Program-made: the position numbers and the translations under genes | In this document: positions 1 through 9,138 of the stretch, one piece after another | Layout of the letters: each line of letters opens with the position of its first letter | Numbering within the stretch: position 1 is the stretch's first letter | Assembly: GCA_965247615.1 (NCBI GenBank) | Contig: OZ252022.1 | Location: 2,542,001-2,606,000, forward strand | Reading direction: 5' to 3' | DNA from: G965197715 sp965247615 | Lineage (GTDB): Bacteria; Chloroflexota; Dehalococcoidia; Lucifugimonadales; UBA1127 | DNA length: 64,000 bases | The notes under the pieces: generated by a model | What the model saw: only the letters and a program-made list of their open reading frames with translations | Told to the model about the DNA's origin: nothing | The model's database searches: none

Positions 1-82
1 CCCGTGGTGAATCGCTATCGTGTCCCGGGAATCAGGCCGGCAGGGCCGAACAGGGCGGCGCCAGCCGTTCCCAGACTTCAGG

Positions 83-1123
83 CTAGGACCCGGCGGCGGG
101 CAGGGCCGCCTTTACCTTCTGGGCAGCCTCCGGGGTCACCCAGGTTGTCCACCGGTCCTCGTAGGTCTGGAGATAGTAGATGGCGACCTTTTCCCATTCG
201 CCACCGGTCTCGTTCTCCACTCCCCAGGCCGCGGCCGCGCTGACCTCCTTCGTACCCACGTTGATCTTTCTGAAGAAGTCAACGAGCTCCGGCGGCTTCT
301 CGAGGAAGCTCTTGTGAGCCGCCACCTTTGTGGGCTGGGTCTCGTAGGCGCAGCCCATCGTCGGTTTGTAGGCTATGTCGTCCTTGGCCTTCATCAGCTC
401 GTCCCAGCAGGCCTGGTTCCAGGCAGGCTCTTCCAGGACATGCCAGTCGTAGCCGCCGAAGATGCTGGTGGGGGCCCAGTAGTAGCCAAAGACGGGATCC
501 TTGGTCTTCTGAGCTCCAATCAGGGCTGCGTCCAGTGCTGCGGCGGTGCCGGGGGAAAGCACGTTGTAGTACTCGTCCAAGCCGTAGGCTGTAAACTTGG
601 CCCGGTTGATCTCCGTGCACTGCCAGCCGATGATGCAGTTGTAGAAGATACCCTTGTTGGGGTCCTCCGGGTCCTCGAACAGCTTGACGATTTCGGGCCG
701 CTTCAGGTCCTCGATGGTCTTGACGTTGTGCTCCTCCGCGACCCACGTGGGAACGACCCAGAACTGGTCGCCGCCTCCATAGATGTCGCCAAGTTCCACG
801 ACGCTGCCTTCGGTGGTTACCTTGTCCCACCATTCCTGGAAGTTGCCAGGCCATGCCTCGATGTTGATGTCAATGTCGCCCTGCTCGAGGGCAGTCTGAC
901 CCATGACGGTGTTGACCACGACCTCTTCGACCATGTGCCCATAGCCCTTCTCCACGATGAACTTGGCGATGGCGTTCTCGATCCAGTTGGTCTCAAAGGT
1001 GTTGTCCTGGAGCCTGATGGTCAAGGGCTCCGCCTCACCGCCGCAGGCGGCAAAGAGGGCCGCCAGGATGAGGGCTGCAGGCAGCACTAGGAACCGTCTC
1101 CACTTGTACACGCTGTCAATCAT
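83..1123 (-). CDS. proX: Glycine betaine/proline ABC transporter substrate-binding lipoprotein
   Basis: 346 aa. It is a periplasmic-binding-type protein of the OpuAC/ProX family that captures glycine betaine or a related quaternary amine and delivers it to the adjacent permease. The N-terminus has a basic stretch (KWRR), a hydrophobic segment and a lipobox LFAAC with the modified Cys at residue 27, so it is probably a membrane-anchored lipoprotein. Several Trp/Tyr residues in the body fit a cation-pi ligand cage. The start is supported by a GGAGAGG ribosome site just upstream. It is the last gene of a minus-strand ATPase-permease-binding-protein operon. The exact substrate is inferred from the family. 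Confidence 0.88.
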   Translation of the reverse strand: MIDSVYKWRRFLVLPAALILAALFAACGGEAEPLTIRLQDNTFETNWIENAIAKFIVEKGYGHMVEEVVVNTVMGQTALEQGDIDINIEAWPGNFQEWWDKVTTEGSVVELGDIYGGGDQFWVVPTWVAEEHNVKTIEDLKRPEIVKLFEDPEDPNKGIFYNCIIGWQCTEINRAKFTAYGLDEYYNVLSPGTAAALDAALIGAQKTKDPVFGYYWAPTSIFGGYDWHVLEEPAWNQACWDELMKAKDDIAYKPTMGCAYETQPTKVAAHKSFLEKPPELVDFFRKINVGTKEVSAAAAWGVENETGGEWEKVAIYYLQTYEDRWTTWVTPEAAQKVKAALPAAGS

Positions 1124-1261
1124 AGATTCCTCTCCTCTCGGACTATCTGGTTGGACGACACGGGTTGTTACTCCCGTCAGTTGATGCCGATTGTTTCCGG
1201 TCCCAACACCTCCTTCTTATCATTTCACGATGGGTCCCCGGGCCATGGCCAAAGGCGCGGG

Positions 1262-2359
1262 TTATTCGGCGGACTTTATGGGCTGCCGCGACCTGGCGAA
1301 GCCCTGGGTGATGCGGTCCAGGATGATGGCCATGATGACGATGCCCACGCCCCCGATGAGGCCGCGGCCGACATCCAGCCGCGCAATCCCGTTGAGGACC
1401 TCTACGCCCAGGCCCTTGGCGCCGATCATGGAGGCGATGACCACCATGGCAAGGCTCATCATGATGGTCTGGTTGAGGCCGGCCATGACGGTGGGAAGAG
1501 CCAGGGGGATCTGCACCTTGAACAGGAGCTGACCGGTGGTGGAGCCGAAGGCCCGCGCCGCCTCCAGGACGCTGGAGTCAACCTGGCGGATGCCGAGGTT
1601 GGTCAGGCGGATTATCGGAGGGACAGCGTAAATCAGTGTGGCGACGACAGCCGGGACTTTACCCAAGCCAAAAAGCATCAGGACGGGGATGAGGTACACA
1701 AAGCTGGGCATGGTCTGCATCATATCCAGGACGGGGCGCTGCAGGGCGTCGAAGCGGTCCCATCGTGCGGAGAAGATGCCGGCGGGAACGCCAAGGACAA
1801 CGGCGAGCAGGGTGGCGACCATCACGAGCGCGAGGGTCGACATGGCCTGGTCCCACAGGTTCAGGAACCCCAAGGCCAGCATCATGCCTGTCGCCATGAT
1901 GGCAAAGCGGCGTCCGACCATCCGGTAGGAGATGAGCACCACGACAACGACCACGACCCACCAGGGCAGCAGCTGCAGCCACTTCTCCAGGGGAACGAGG
2001 AGGTAGCGGAGGAGCACGATGTTGATGGCGCTGAAGAGCGGGTCTCCGGTCACGACGATCCAGTCGACTCCCTTGTCCACGGCCTTGGAAATGGGCGAGC
2101 CTACGAGGATTGCTTCAGGGACATCGACGAGAACGGGGGCGAGGGGGAGAAGGCTCCCCGCGAGCAGGGCCAGCCCAATGAACAGTATCCACTTGGGGAG
2201 AGTGAGGACGGCTCTGAGGGGACGAGGGAGACCCTCCACGAAAGAAACGGCGGGGGCTTCCAAGGTCGAATCCGGGGCAGCCTTCGCGCCGTTGGCTGAG
2301 GATTGCGTCAGAGACGGTGTTTCCGATTTCGTCGTTTGGGCGCCTGATGTTCCGGCCAT
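1262..2359 (-). CDS. proW: Glycine betaine ABC transporter permease
   Basis: 365 aa integral membrane permease of the ProW/OpuAB type. A hydrophilic N-terminal tail of about 50 residues is followed by several membrane spans, including a run of valines near residue 140. The cytoplasmic EAA loop (LEAARAFG) lies near residue 265, where the ATPase docks. An AGGAGG site sits ahead of the ATG. It lies between the ATPase gene (about 125 bp upstream) and the binding-protein gene (about 140 bp downstream), all on the minus strand, which is the usual proVWX order. Confidence 0.9.
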   Translation of the reverse strand: MAGTSGAQTTKSETPSLTQSSANGAKAAPDSTLEAPAVSFVEGLPRPLRAVLTLPKWILFIGLALLAGSLLPLAPVLVDVPEAILVGSPISKAVDKGVDWIVVTGDPLFSAINIVLLRYLLVPLEKWLQLLPWWVVVVVVVLISYRMVGRRFAIMATGMMLALGFLNLWDQAMSTLALVMVATLLAVVLGVPAGIFSARWDRFDALQRPVLDMMQTMPSFVYLIPVLMLFGLGKVPAVVATLIYAVPPIIRLTNLGIRQVDSSVLEAARAFGSTTGQLLFKVQIPLALPTVMAGLNQTIMMSLAMVVIASMIGAKGLGVEVLNGIARLDVGRGLIGGVGIVIMAIILDRITQGFARSRQPIKSAE

Positions 2360-2483
2360 TTAGCTAGGCCTCCTATTCTCGCCGACCTGCCTTCCGAGAG
2401 CTAGGCGGTCCGTTGCCGACCAGTCTTCTTGGGGCTGGGGCGAGGTCTGCCAACTATTGGTCCTGTTGTTCGTTGTCTTCAAT

Positions 2484-3746
2484 CTAGTCTGCGGTCGGGA
2501 GCGCGGAAGCTTGCGCCGCTTCCGCGCTCGCTTCCTCATTGGCGCCGGTGGCGGCCATGCTGGTGAGGATCGCCGCGCGGTGAACCTCACCGAGGAGGCG
2601 GCCCCGCTCATCGACAACGGCGATAGGGCCGTCGTAGACGGCAGCCATGGGCACGAGCTCTTCCACAACGGTCTGGGGAGCCACCTTGGGCCAGTCCGCG
2701 TTGACCGCGCCGGCCAGGGTGACTGCGCCGCGGCGGGCGGATTCCGCGGCGTCGTCGAGGGTGAGGAAGCCCAGCAGGCTGCGGCTGTGGTCGAGCACAA
2801 AGGTGTGGTCCACGTCGTTGCTGCGCATGATCTCCATGGCGACCCTGGGCCCCTGCCATCCATAGACGACGCACACCGGGGCCTGCATGATGCTCTCAGC
2901 GCCGAGGACCTTTGCCTTGGACACATCCCGGACGAACTGGCCGACATAGGCGTCGGCCGGCAGGGTGACGATCTCTTCGGGCGTCCCCTCCTGGATGATT
3001 TCGCCGTCACGCATGATGGCGATTCGGTCGCCGAGCTTGAGGGCCTCGTTGAGGTCGTGGGTAATGAAGACGATGGTCTTGTGGAGCTGCTCGAGGAGGT
3101 TGACCAGCTCATCCTGCATTTCGCGGCGGATGAGTGGATCAAGGCCGCTGAAGGGTTCGTCCATCAGGAGGATGGGGGGGTCTACGGCCAGGGCGCGGGC
3201 GATGCCGACGCGCTGCTGCATGCCGCCGCTGAGCTCGCCCGGGTAGTACTTCTCCCAGCCATCGAGGCCAACGCGCTTGATGACTTCTTCCGCCCTTGCG
3301 TAGCGTTCGGTCGTGCCCATCCCCTGGACCTCCAAGCCGTAGGCCACGTTATCCAAGACCTTCATGTGCGGCATGAGGCCGTAGTGCTGGAAGACCATCC
3401 CCATCTTGCCTCTACGCAGCTTGATGAGGTCCTGGTTGCTGTACTGAACGATATCCTCGCCATCTACCTCAATGGCGCCATGGGTGGGCTCGATGAGACG
3501 AAGCAGACAGCGGACGAGGGTGGACTTGCCGGAGCCCGAGAGGCCCATGACGACGAAGACTTCGCCCTCATGGACGTCAAAGCTGACGTTGCGAATAGCG
3601 ACAACGTGGCCGGTGCGTTCCAGGATCTCTCGCCTGTCGGCGGCGGCGACCCACTCCTCGCTGCGGAGGGAATCGGCGTGGGGGCCGAAGATCTTCCACA
3701 GACCGCGGACGGATATACGGACATCCTTGCTCTCCGCAGTAGCCAC
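2484..3746 (-). CDS. proV: Glycine betaine ABC transporter ATP-binding protein with CBS domains
   Basis: About 420 aa. It is the ATPase that powers the betaine importer. Walker A (GLSGSGKST) is at about residues 68-76, followed by the signature LSGGMQQR and Walker B ILLMDEP. The last 120 or so residues are a CBS-type regulatory region, which in this family senses ionic strength. The reading frame is open further upstream, but the extra residues are low-complexity Pro/Arg/Gly. I chose the GTG at 3746 because GGAAGAGG lies a few bases before it and the length then matches ProV. It is the first gene of the operon; a sigma-70-like promoter is about 170 bp upstream. Confidence 0.87.
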   Translation of the reverse strand: MATAESKDVRISVRGLWKIFGPHADSLRSEEWVAAADRREILERTGHVVAIRNVSFDVHEGEVFVVMGLSGSGKSTLVRCLLRLIEPTHGAIEVDGEDIVQYSNQDLIKLRRGKMGMVFQHYGLMPHMKVLDNVAYGLEVQGMGTTERYARAEEVIKRVGLDGWEKYYPGELSGGMQQRVGIARALAVDPPILLMDEPFSGLDPLIRREMQDELVNLLEQLHKTIVFITHDLNEALKLGDRIAIMRDGEIIQEGTPEEIVTLPADAYVGQFVRDVSKAKVLGAESIMQAPVCVVYGWQGPRVAMEIMRSNDVDHTFVLDHSRSLLGFLTLDDAAESARRGAVTLAGAVNADWPKVAPQTVVEELVPMAAVYDGPIAVVDERGRLLGEVHRAAILTSMAATGANEEASAEAAQASALPTAD

Positions 3747-3917
3747 GGTGACACCTCTTCCTGGCCCCGAGGGCCCCCACCCCCATGCGCCCGCACGGCT
3801 ACGCCACGCGCTACGCAAATAGACAAGGGGTAGATCGACTTGGGATGGGGGAGGCGGGCGGCTGCGGGCTGGCGCTCGCAGCACTGATCTTCATCCACTG
3901 TGTTGTAGTGGGCCTAC

Positions 3918-3944
3918 CTTATACAACCCATTTTTGTTTGTCAA
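3918..3944 (-). promoter_or_regulatory. Candidate sigma-70 promoter for the proVWX-type operon
   Basis: On the minus strand there is a perfect TTGACA (3939-3944) and a TATAAG (3918-3923) 15 bp apart; a TAAGGT hexamer gives 17 bp. The patch is AT-rich within a GC-rich region. It points at the ATPase gene that starts at 3746, leaving a long 5' leader. Confidence 0.5.
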
Positions 3945-4061
3945 CCCGCCCCCGTCCGCAAGAGCAGCCAGTCTTTTCCGGCGGTTTTTCACGGGCGCAG
4001 CTCCCCGCTTTCGGGTGGTGTTCCATCCGGGTCGACGAGCGCGGCGGGGGCTCCGCGCCAC

Positions 4062-5321
4062 CTAGACCATGGTGCGAATTGCTCTCAGTCGGACGCTGGC
4101 GATGAGGATGAGGACCGTTCCTATCGCGCCGCCTGTCAGGATGGCCAGAGAGCTTCCGTAGAACTGGGCCAGGACGCCGGCGATGAGGCTTCCGAGGGGG
4201 ACCAGGCCATGGTCCATCATGTACAGGCTCATCACGCGCCCGCGGAAGGCGTCGGGTGTGATGGTCTGGAGCACGGTGTTTACGATGGTGTGGAACAGCA
4301 TCTGGGCGGCCCCGACCCAGGCGATGACGACTATCGCGACGGGCATTACGGCGGCCTGGGAGAAGGCAATGACGCCCAGGGCGGAGAGGACCCCAGTGGC
4401 GAGAACCAGCCACCCCTTGCGCCGCACATCGCCGGCGGACGCCAGGATCATGGGTCCGAGGAGGGCGCCGGCGCCGAAGCTGGCATAGAGGATCCCCAGC
4501 CCATCCGGCCCAGCGCCGAGCACGTCCTTGGCGAACACGGGCATGATGCCCGTTGTGAAGGGCATGAGGAAGATGGAAGGGATGATGGTCAGCAGAATCA
4601 GCGCGAGGATGGTCTTCTCCTTCGAGACGTAGTCGATGCCCTCGCGGAAGCTGGAGAGCGCGGAGACGCGGCGCGATCTCTCCTCATCGTTCTGCTGCTG
4701 CACGCGCATGGGCAGCACGACGACGACCACCATGGCGAAGCACACCGCCTGAAGCAGGAAATTGTTGCCGGGACCGAAGAAGGCGATGAGCAGGCCACCC
4801 ACGGCAGGGCCGATGACCCGATTGACGTTGAAGGCGGAGGTGATGAGCACGACGGCGTTGAGGAGCTCATGCCGTGGGACTGTATTGGCCACGAGGGCCT
4901 GCCGCACGGGGTGGTTCACGGCCCAGCCAACGCCGCTCAGGAAGGTGAAGACGAAGAAGTGCCAGACGCGGAGGAGGTCGAAGAGGATCAGAAAGGCGAA
5001 GGCGAGGGCCAGGAGGGCGAGCATGATCTGGGTGGAGATGAGCAACCGCCGGCGGTCCATGCGGTCGCTGAGCACGCCGCCGATGGGCCCGGCGAGGAGG
5101 AAGGGGAGGGTCCGCGTCCCGTGCAGCGCACCAACGAGGAAGGCGGAGCTGGTCATTTCATACATGAGCCAGCCCAGAGTTATCTGTTGAATCCAGTTGC
5201 CGGCGCTGGCGAAGAGGGTGCTGAACCAGAGGAGGCGGAAGTCGCGGTACTTGAGGGATGAGAAGGTCTTTAGACGGGTGAGGGGTGACCCGGGTTTCTC
5301 AGGTGCGCCGGTGTGGGCCAC
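4062..5321 (-). CDS. MFS exporter, EntS-like (MFS_3 family)
   Basis: 419 aa membrane transporter of the major facilitator superfamily. The N-terminal KYRDFRLLW stretch, a DRMDRR loop between spans 2 and 3, and about twelve hydrophobic segments match the MFS_3/enterobactin-exporter-like group. The substrate cannot be told from sequence. It starts at a GTG preceded by AAGGAG. It is monocistronic, with the divergent SDR gene on one side and the betaine operon promoter on the other. A second member of the same subfamily is at 29815. Confidence 0.82.
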   Translation of the reverse strand: MAHTGAPEKPGSPLTRLKTFSSLKYRDFRLLWFSTLFASAGNWIQQITLGWLMYEMTSSAFLVGALHGTRTLPFLLAGPIGGVLSDRMDRRRLLISTQIMLALLALAFAFLILFDLLRVWHFFVFTFLSGVGWAVNHPVRQALVANTVPRHELLNAVVLITSAFNVNRVIGPAVGGLLIAFFGPGNNFLLQAVCFAMVVVVVLPMRVQQQNDEERSRRVSALSSFREGIDYVSKEKTILALILLTIIPSIFLMPFTTGIMPVFAKDVLGAGPDGLGILYASFGAGALLGPMILASAGDVRRKGWLVLATGVLSALGVIAFSQAAVMPVAIVVIAWVGAAQMLFHTIVNTVLQTITPDAFRGRVMSLYMMDHGLVPLGSLIAGVLAQFYGSSLAILTGGAIGTVLILIASVRLRAIRTMV

Positions 5322-5608
5322 GGGACTCCTTGGGTCAGATGGGGAAGATGGGCTCTGGCCGGAAACCCTTGGGGATTATAGACCAGGGCTGAATGGCAGG
5401 CAACGGAGCCTGCCTCTGCCGGGTCCGCCGTCTGGCGGGTAGGGACACTCGGTTGACTGCCGCCGGGACATGCGGCCTTGGGACAGGCTCACGCGGAGTC
5501 GCGAGTCTCGAAATAGCCTGCGGATTGGGGGCCCTGTGAGGGGCAGGCGGATTCACCGTGTAGAATACAGCGGACTCGGGTGGTTCCTAAACCTGAACGG
5601 AGGCGAGT

Positions 5609-6421
5609 ATGCAGGCAACAGAGTCGAACGAGCATCCCCGGATGGGGGCAGGGCGGGGGAGGTTGGAGGGCAAGGTGGCGCTGGTGACGGGGGCCGAAGC
5701 CGGCATCGGGCGGGCGTCGGCCCGGCTCTTTGGTCGAGAGGGCGCGAAGGTGGTGTGCGTGGACATACAGGAGTCGGCGAGCGTCCGCACTGACGAGCTG
5801 ATTCGCCAGGAAGGCGGAGAGGCGATCTTCGTCGAAGCGGACGCGACGTCTCGCCCGGACTGCGACCGGATGGTTGCAACTGCCGTAGACCAGTTCGGCG
5901 ATCTGGACATCCTGTACAACAACGTGGGCAACGGCGTCAGCGGACGGTTGGGGGACCTCACGGACGACCAGTGGCACTGGGTCTTTAACGTAACGCTCAA
6001 CGGGGTGTACAACGGCACGAGGGCGGCGCTGCCGCATTTCCAGCGGCGGGGTCGTGGGACCATCGTGAACACGGCGTCGACGCACGGGCTGCTGGCGACG
6101 CAGCGGTCGCCGGCCTACTGCACGTTCAAGGCGGCGGTGGTGATGCTGACGCGCCAGCTGGCGCTGGACTACGGACCCGAGATCCGGGTCAACTGCGTGT
6201 GCCCTGGGCCGACGGCGACGCCCCGGTACCTGCGGGGCCTGGCCGCGGCTGAGGACCCGGAGCGGCAGCGGGCCATGCGGGAAGAGCGGGTTGCGGCGCT
6301 GAAACGGCTTGCGGGAGCGGAAGAGATCGCGTACGGCGTCCTGTTCCTGGCGTCGGACGAGGCCTCCTACGTGACGGGCCACGCGCTGGTCGTGGACGGG
6401 GGGCAGACCATCGACGTCTAG
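5609..6421 (+). CDS. SDR family oxidoreductase
   Basis: 270 aa classical short-chain dehydrogenase. The nucleotide-binding TGAEAGIG lies near residue 30, then the NNVG motif, the catalytic Ser in NTAS, YCTFK (Tyr and Lys) and a PGP/T loop; it ends with the usual VVDGGQ region. NAD preference is suggested by an acidic residue (VCVDIQ) after beta-2. GGAGG stands ahead of the ATG. Substrate unknown. The MOSC gene converges from the other side. Confidence 0.87.
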   Translation: MQATESNEHPRMGAGRGRLEGKVALVTGAEAGIGRASARLFGREGAKVVCVDIQESASVRTDELIRQEGGEAIFVEADATSRPDCDRMVATAVDQFGDLDILYNNVGNGVSGRLGDLTDDQWHWVFNVTLNGVYNGTRAALPHFQRRGRGTIVNTASTHGLLATQRSPAYCTFKAAVVMLTRQLALDYGPEIRVNCVCPGPTATPRYLRGLAAAEDPERQRAMREERVAALKRLAGAEEIAYGVLFLASDEASYVTGHALVVDGGQTIDV

Positions 6422-6483
6422 AGGGAGGGGCCGGACGGAAGACGGCCAGTGACGGGAGCCCGGCGCGGGAGCCGCAGCGGGCC

Positions 6484-7023
6484 CTAGACCGGCTCGAGGG
6501 GGCGGTGAGGCCCTTGGGGGAGCTCGACACGGATTTCGTCGTCTGGGGCCACTTCGCCGCCGGTGACGACGATGCCCATGATGCCGGCCTTCCGCACCAG
6601 GTTGCCTGCTTCGTCCCGGTCCAGCACGGCCTGCAGCAGGCCAGGCTGGATTCCGTCCAGCTGGGCGCAGGGGTTCCGCAAGCCGGTGACCTCCACGACG
6701 GCGTCTCGCAGGTGGAGGCGCGTGCCGGTTGGGAGGCCGAGCAGGTCGACGCCGCGGGTGGTGATGTTCTCGCCCATCCGGCCGTGGGAGACGTCGAAGC
6801 CGGCCTCTCTCAGCTCGTCATAGAGCTCAGCGTGGATGAGGTGGACCTGCCGAAGGTTGGGCTGCGTGGGGTCGCGCTGTACGCGGATGCGATGCTTGAC
6901 GGTCTCCCCGGCGTGGGCGTCGCCCTCGACTCCGAGGCCCGCGATCAGCCGTACCTTCTCCTGGTTCGGTTTGCCCATGGTGTGGGACGGGCTGCGGTTT
7001 ACGGACATGACCGTTCCGTTCAT
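6484..7023 (-). CDS. MOSC domain-containing protein
   Basis: 179 aa. It is a stand-alone MOSC (molybdenum cofactor sulfurase C-terminal) domain, a fold used to bind or transfer a sulfur or cofactor group. The GLGVEGDAHAG opening, the GENITTRGVDLL core and the conserved Cys in GLRNPCAQLD are all present. I set the start at the ATG at 7023 because AGGAGG lies just upstream; the longer frame adds a Pro/Ala-rich segment with no support. The real partner is unknown. Confidence 0.85.
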   Translation of the reverse strand: MNGTVMSVNRSPSHTMGKPNQEKVRLIAGLGVEGDAHAGETVKHRIRVQRDPTQPNLRQVHLIHAELYDELREAGFDVSHGRMGENITTRGVDLLGLPTGTRLHLRDAVVEVTGLRNPCAQLDGIQPGLLQAVLDRDEAGNLVRKAGIMGIVVTGGEVAPDDEIRVELPQGPHRPLEPV

Positions 7024-7097
7024 CCGTGTTCCTCCTGTTGGTGTTGGTCGTGAACCCGGCGTCCCGCGGATGGACGCAGGAGCAATAGCCGGGGGCG

Positions 7098-7745
7098 CTA
7101 GCGGGGCCGCCACTCCTGGAGCTTGCCGACGAACCATTCGGCGTTTCGGATGAGGCCGAAGCCGGAGAAGACCTTTTGCATCAGGACGCGGTGTGTCTCC
7201 TGGTCAGAGGAGAAGGTGGCGTCCTCGATGAATATGACGCCCACGTCGTGGTCCCTGGCGGAGTAGGCGGTGGAGGCGATGCCCACGTTGATGCCGCCGC
7301 CGATGAGCGCGATGGTGTCCACGCCCGCGCAGCGCAGCTCCAAGTCCAGCGCGGTCTGATGAAAGGCGCTCCAACGGTGCTTGAGGAGGACGACGTCCTC
7401 CGGCGCGGGCGCAAGCTCATCGACGATCTCGGCCTCCCAGGTGCCGCCGAAGCTTCCGGGGGGAACCCAGGCATAGGCCTCCGGATCGGGCCGGGGGTTC
7501 CCATAGGTGCCATCGGCAATGCGCGGAGGAAAGTCTCTGCCATCGGCGCGATGGTCGGGCTTGACGTAGAAGAGGGGCATGCCGCGCTTTCGGGCTTCTT
7601 CCTTGATACGGACCGCGTTGGCGAGGCCCTGTTGCCACTGCTGAAGCTGCGGGCCTCCCGCCCGCTCTGCGTTCTTGGCGCCGTAGTTGACCATGTCGAA
7701 GAAGAGGACACCCGTGGTGTCCATGCCGAGCCTGCGGACGTTCAT
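7098..7745 (-). CDS. Isochorismatase-fold protein lacking the catalytic Cys
   Basis: About 215 aa of the isochorismatase/nicotinamidase superfamily. The catalytic Asp (LFFDMVN) and Lys (LLKHRW) are visible, and so is the cis-peptide loop region (GGGINVGIAS). In active members the residue after the N-V pair is the nucleophilic Cys; here it is Gly (codon GGC on the coding strand, checked). The protein may therefore be a non-hydrolytic binder or use other chemistry. An AGGAGG site places the start at 7745. The MOSC gene begins about 75 bp downstream on the same strand. Confidence 0.8.
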   Translation of the reverse strand: MNVRRLGMDTTGVLFFDMVNYGAKNAERAGGPQLQQWQQGLANAVRIKEEARKRGMPLFYVKPDHRADGRDFPPRIADGTYGNPRPDPEAYAWVPPGSFGGTWEAEIVDELAPAPEDVVLLKHRWSAFHQTALDLELRCAGVDTIALIGGGINVGIASTAYSARDHDVGVIFIEDATFSSDQETHRVLMQKVFSGFGLIRNAEWFVGKLQEWRPR

Positions 7746-8186
7746 GGCCCCCTCCTGTGTGGATTGTCTTCGATGGACACGGTAGCTGTGAGAGCCGGCC
7801 GCCATGGGGCGCCGAACCGATTCGCGGCCCGCATTCCGCCGATGGCTCCAATATCGCGCTCAACACGTCCGGCGCGAGCGCAAGGGTTGCATTTGGCGGG
7901 GGCGGACGACGCGGACACCACCGTCCGCATGGGGGAGCCAACTGCCTCATCATGGGCCAGCCAAAGGTGGGTTGTCAAACTCGTGGTCCGACGCCATCGC
8001 CGCCAGCGGTGCGTTTCGGCGATTAGCCGCCGCCGGGGTGCTCGCGCGCGGGGGCGCGGGCGGGGCAGAAGTTCGAAGACCCTCGTGCGGCAACGGTGCT
8101 ACACTTGCCTATCGGCACTCCCAACTCAGGCCCCAGCGCGAAGCCGTTCCTTGCGGCACAGACTTTTTGCACAACAGGAGGAAATC
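7746..8186. other. Intergenic region without a recognisable gene
   Basis: Some 440 bp lie between the divergent isochorismatase-like and CMD-family genes. Open frames cross it, but they lack start signals and recognisable protein. It must hold the two promoters. A TACACT hexamer near 8099 could be a -10 box for the CMD gene, without a clear -35. Confidence 0.4.
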
Positions 8187-8744
8187 ATGGCCAGAACGCC
8201 CCCAGTAAGCAGAGACGCCGTTCCCGAGGACAAGCGTGCTGCATTCGACGCCATAGTTCAGGAACGAGGCGGGGTCCCGACGGAGGGGCCCGGCTCCGTC
8301 CTGATAAACGCGCCGGAGACGGCGCAACGCGCCTTGGGACTCGCACTCTTCCTGCGCTCGGAGACCTCCCTGGAGCCTCGGATACGGGAGCTGGCCATGT
8401 TGCTGGCGGCGAGGGAGAACGACTGTCAATTCATCTGGAACGCGCATGCCCCGCTGGGACGCCGGGCAGGGCTGCGGGACGAGGTCGTAGACGCGCTGCG
8501 GGACCGGAAGGAATTGCCCAGTCCAGCGGCGGACGAGGCGGCAGTGGTCGAATACGGGCAGCAGCTCTTCCGCACGCGCCGGGTGAGCAAGCAGGCCTTC
8601 GACGTGGTCGTGGGCCACTTTGGCGTCGCGGGCGCCACGGAGCTGACAACGCTCCTGGGGTGCTACACGATGCTCGCCTTCAACATAAACGCCTTCGAGG
8701 TGGAGCTGCCGGCGGAGCACACCGAGGAACCGCTGCCCGTTTAG
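8187..8744 (+). CDS. Carboxymuconolactone decarboxylase (CMD/AhpD-like) family protein
   Basis: 185 aa all-alpha protein of the CMD superfamily. The helix LRIRELAML-type pattern, here EPRIRELAMLLAAR, is followed by ENDCQFIWNAH, the characteristic segment. There is one Cys but no CxxC, so peroxidase activity of the AhpD kind is unlikely. AGGAGG is at 8176-8181, five bases before the ATG; the longer upstream frame has no support. The function is probably a small hydrolase/decarboxylase-like activity and cannot be named from sequence. Confidence 0.83.
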   Translation: MARTPPVSRDAVPEDKRAAFDAIVQERGGVPTEGPGSVLINAPETAQRALGLALFLRSETSLEPRIRELAMLLAARENDCQFIWNAHAPLGRRAGLRDEVVDALRDRKELPSPAADEAAVVEYGQQLFRTRRVSKQAFDVVVGHFGVAGATELTTLLGCYTMLAFNINAFEVELPAEHTEEPLPV

Positions 8745-8767
8745 GACACGGCAACCCTTACACAACC

Positions 8768-8937
8768 GTCATTCCCGCACCCACCCGCCGTGGCAACCCC
8801 CCAACCCTCCCCCTACAAGGCCGTCGCGCCAGCGACCCCGCGAAAGCGGGAATCCAGGGGAGGGGCCGCGGGTTGGCGGGAGCTGCCTTACTTTCACGAC
8901 CTCGCCCTCCACGGGGAGTTACGCAAAGGTCTCGGTG
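8768..8937 (+). repeat. Interspersed REP-like repeat, copy 1
   Basis: A composite of blocks seen elsewhere in the window: CGTCATTCCCGCACCCACC, then CCCTCCCCCTACAAGGCC, the hairpin GTCGCGCCAGCGAC, then GCGAAAGCGGGAATCCAGG and a tail ending GCAAAGGTCTC. It lies just downstream of the CMD gene. The same blocks recur at about 15.5, 18.9, 31.3, 33.9, 38.5, 39.4, 40.2, 41.4, 45.5-45.9 and 48.1 kb. Confidence 0.85.
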
Positions 8938-9029
8938 GACCGCGGAAACCGGGCGGAGGAGTTAATGAACGGCAGCCGCCGGAGGTGCGGGGGCCTCAGG
9001 CGGCTGCACGAGAACGGAGTGAGGATTGC

Positions 9030-9106
9030 TGGCGACCCGGATGGGATTCGAACCCACGATCTTCGCCGTGACAGGGCGATATGTTAGGCCACTACACCAC
9101 CGGGCC
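9030..9106 (-). tRNA. tRNA-Asp (anticodon GTC)
   Basis: 77 nt including an encoded CCA (9030-9032). The acceptor stem GGCCCGG pairs with CCGGGTC (one G-U pair). The anticodon stem-loop is TCGCC-CTGTCAC-GGCGA with anticodon GTC, and the T arm is GTGGG-TTCGAAT-CCCAT. The discriminator base is G, as expected for Asp. Confidence 0.96.
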
Positions 9107-9138
9107 GCGATTCACACCTCAATACCAAGAATCCCAAG

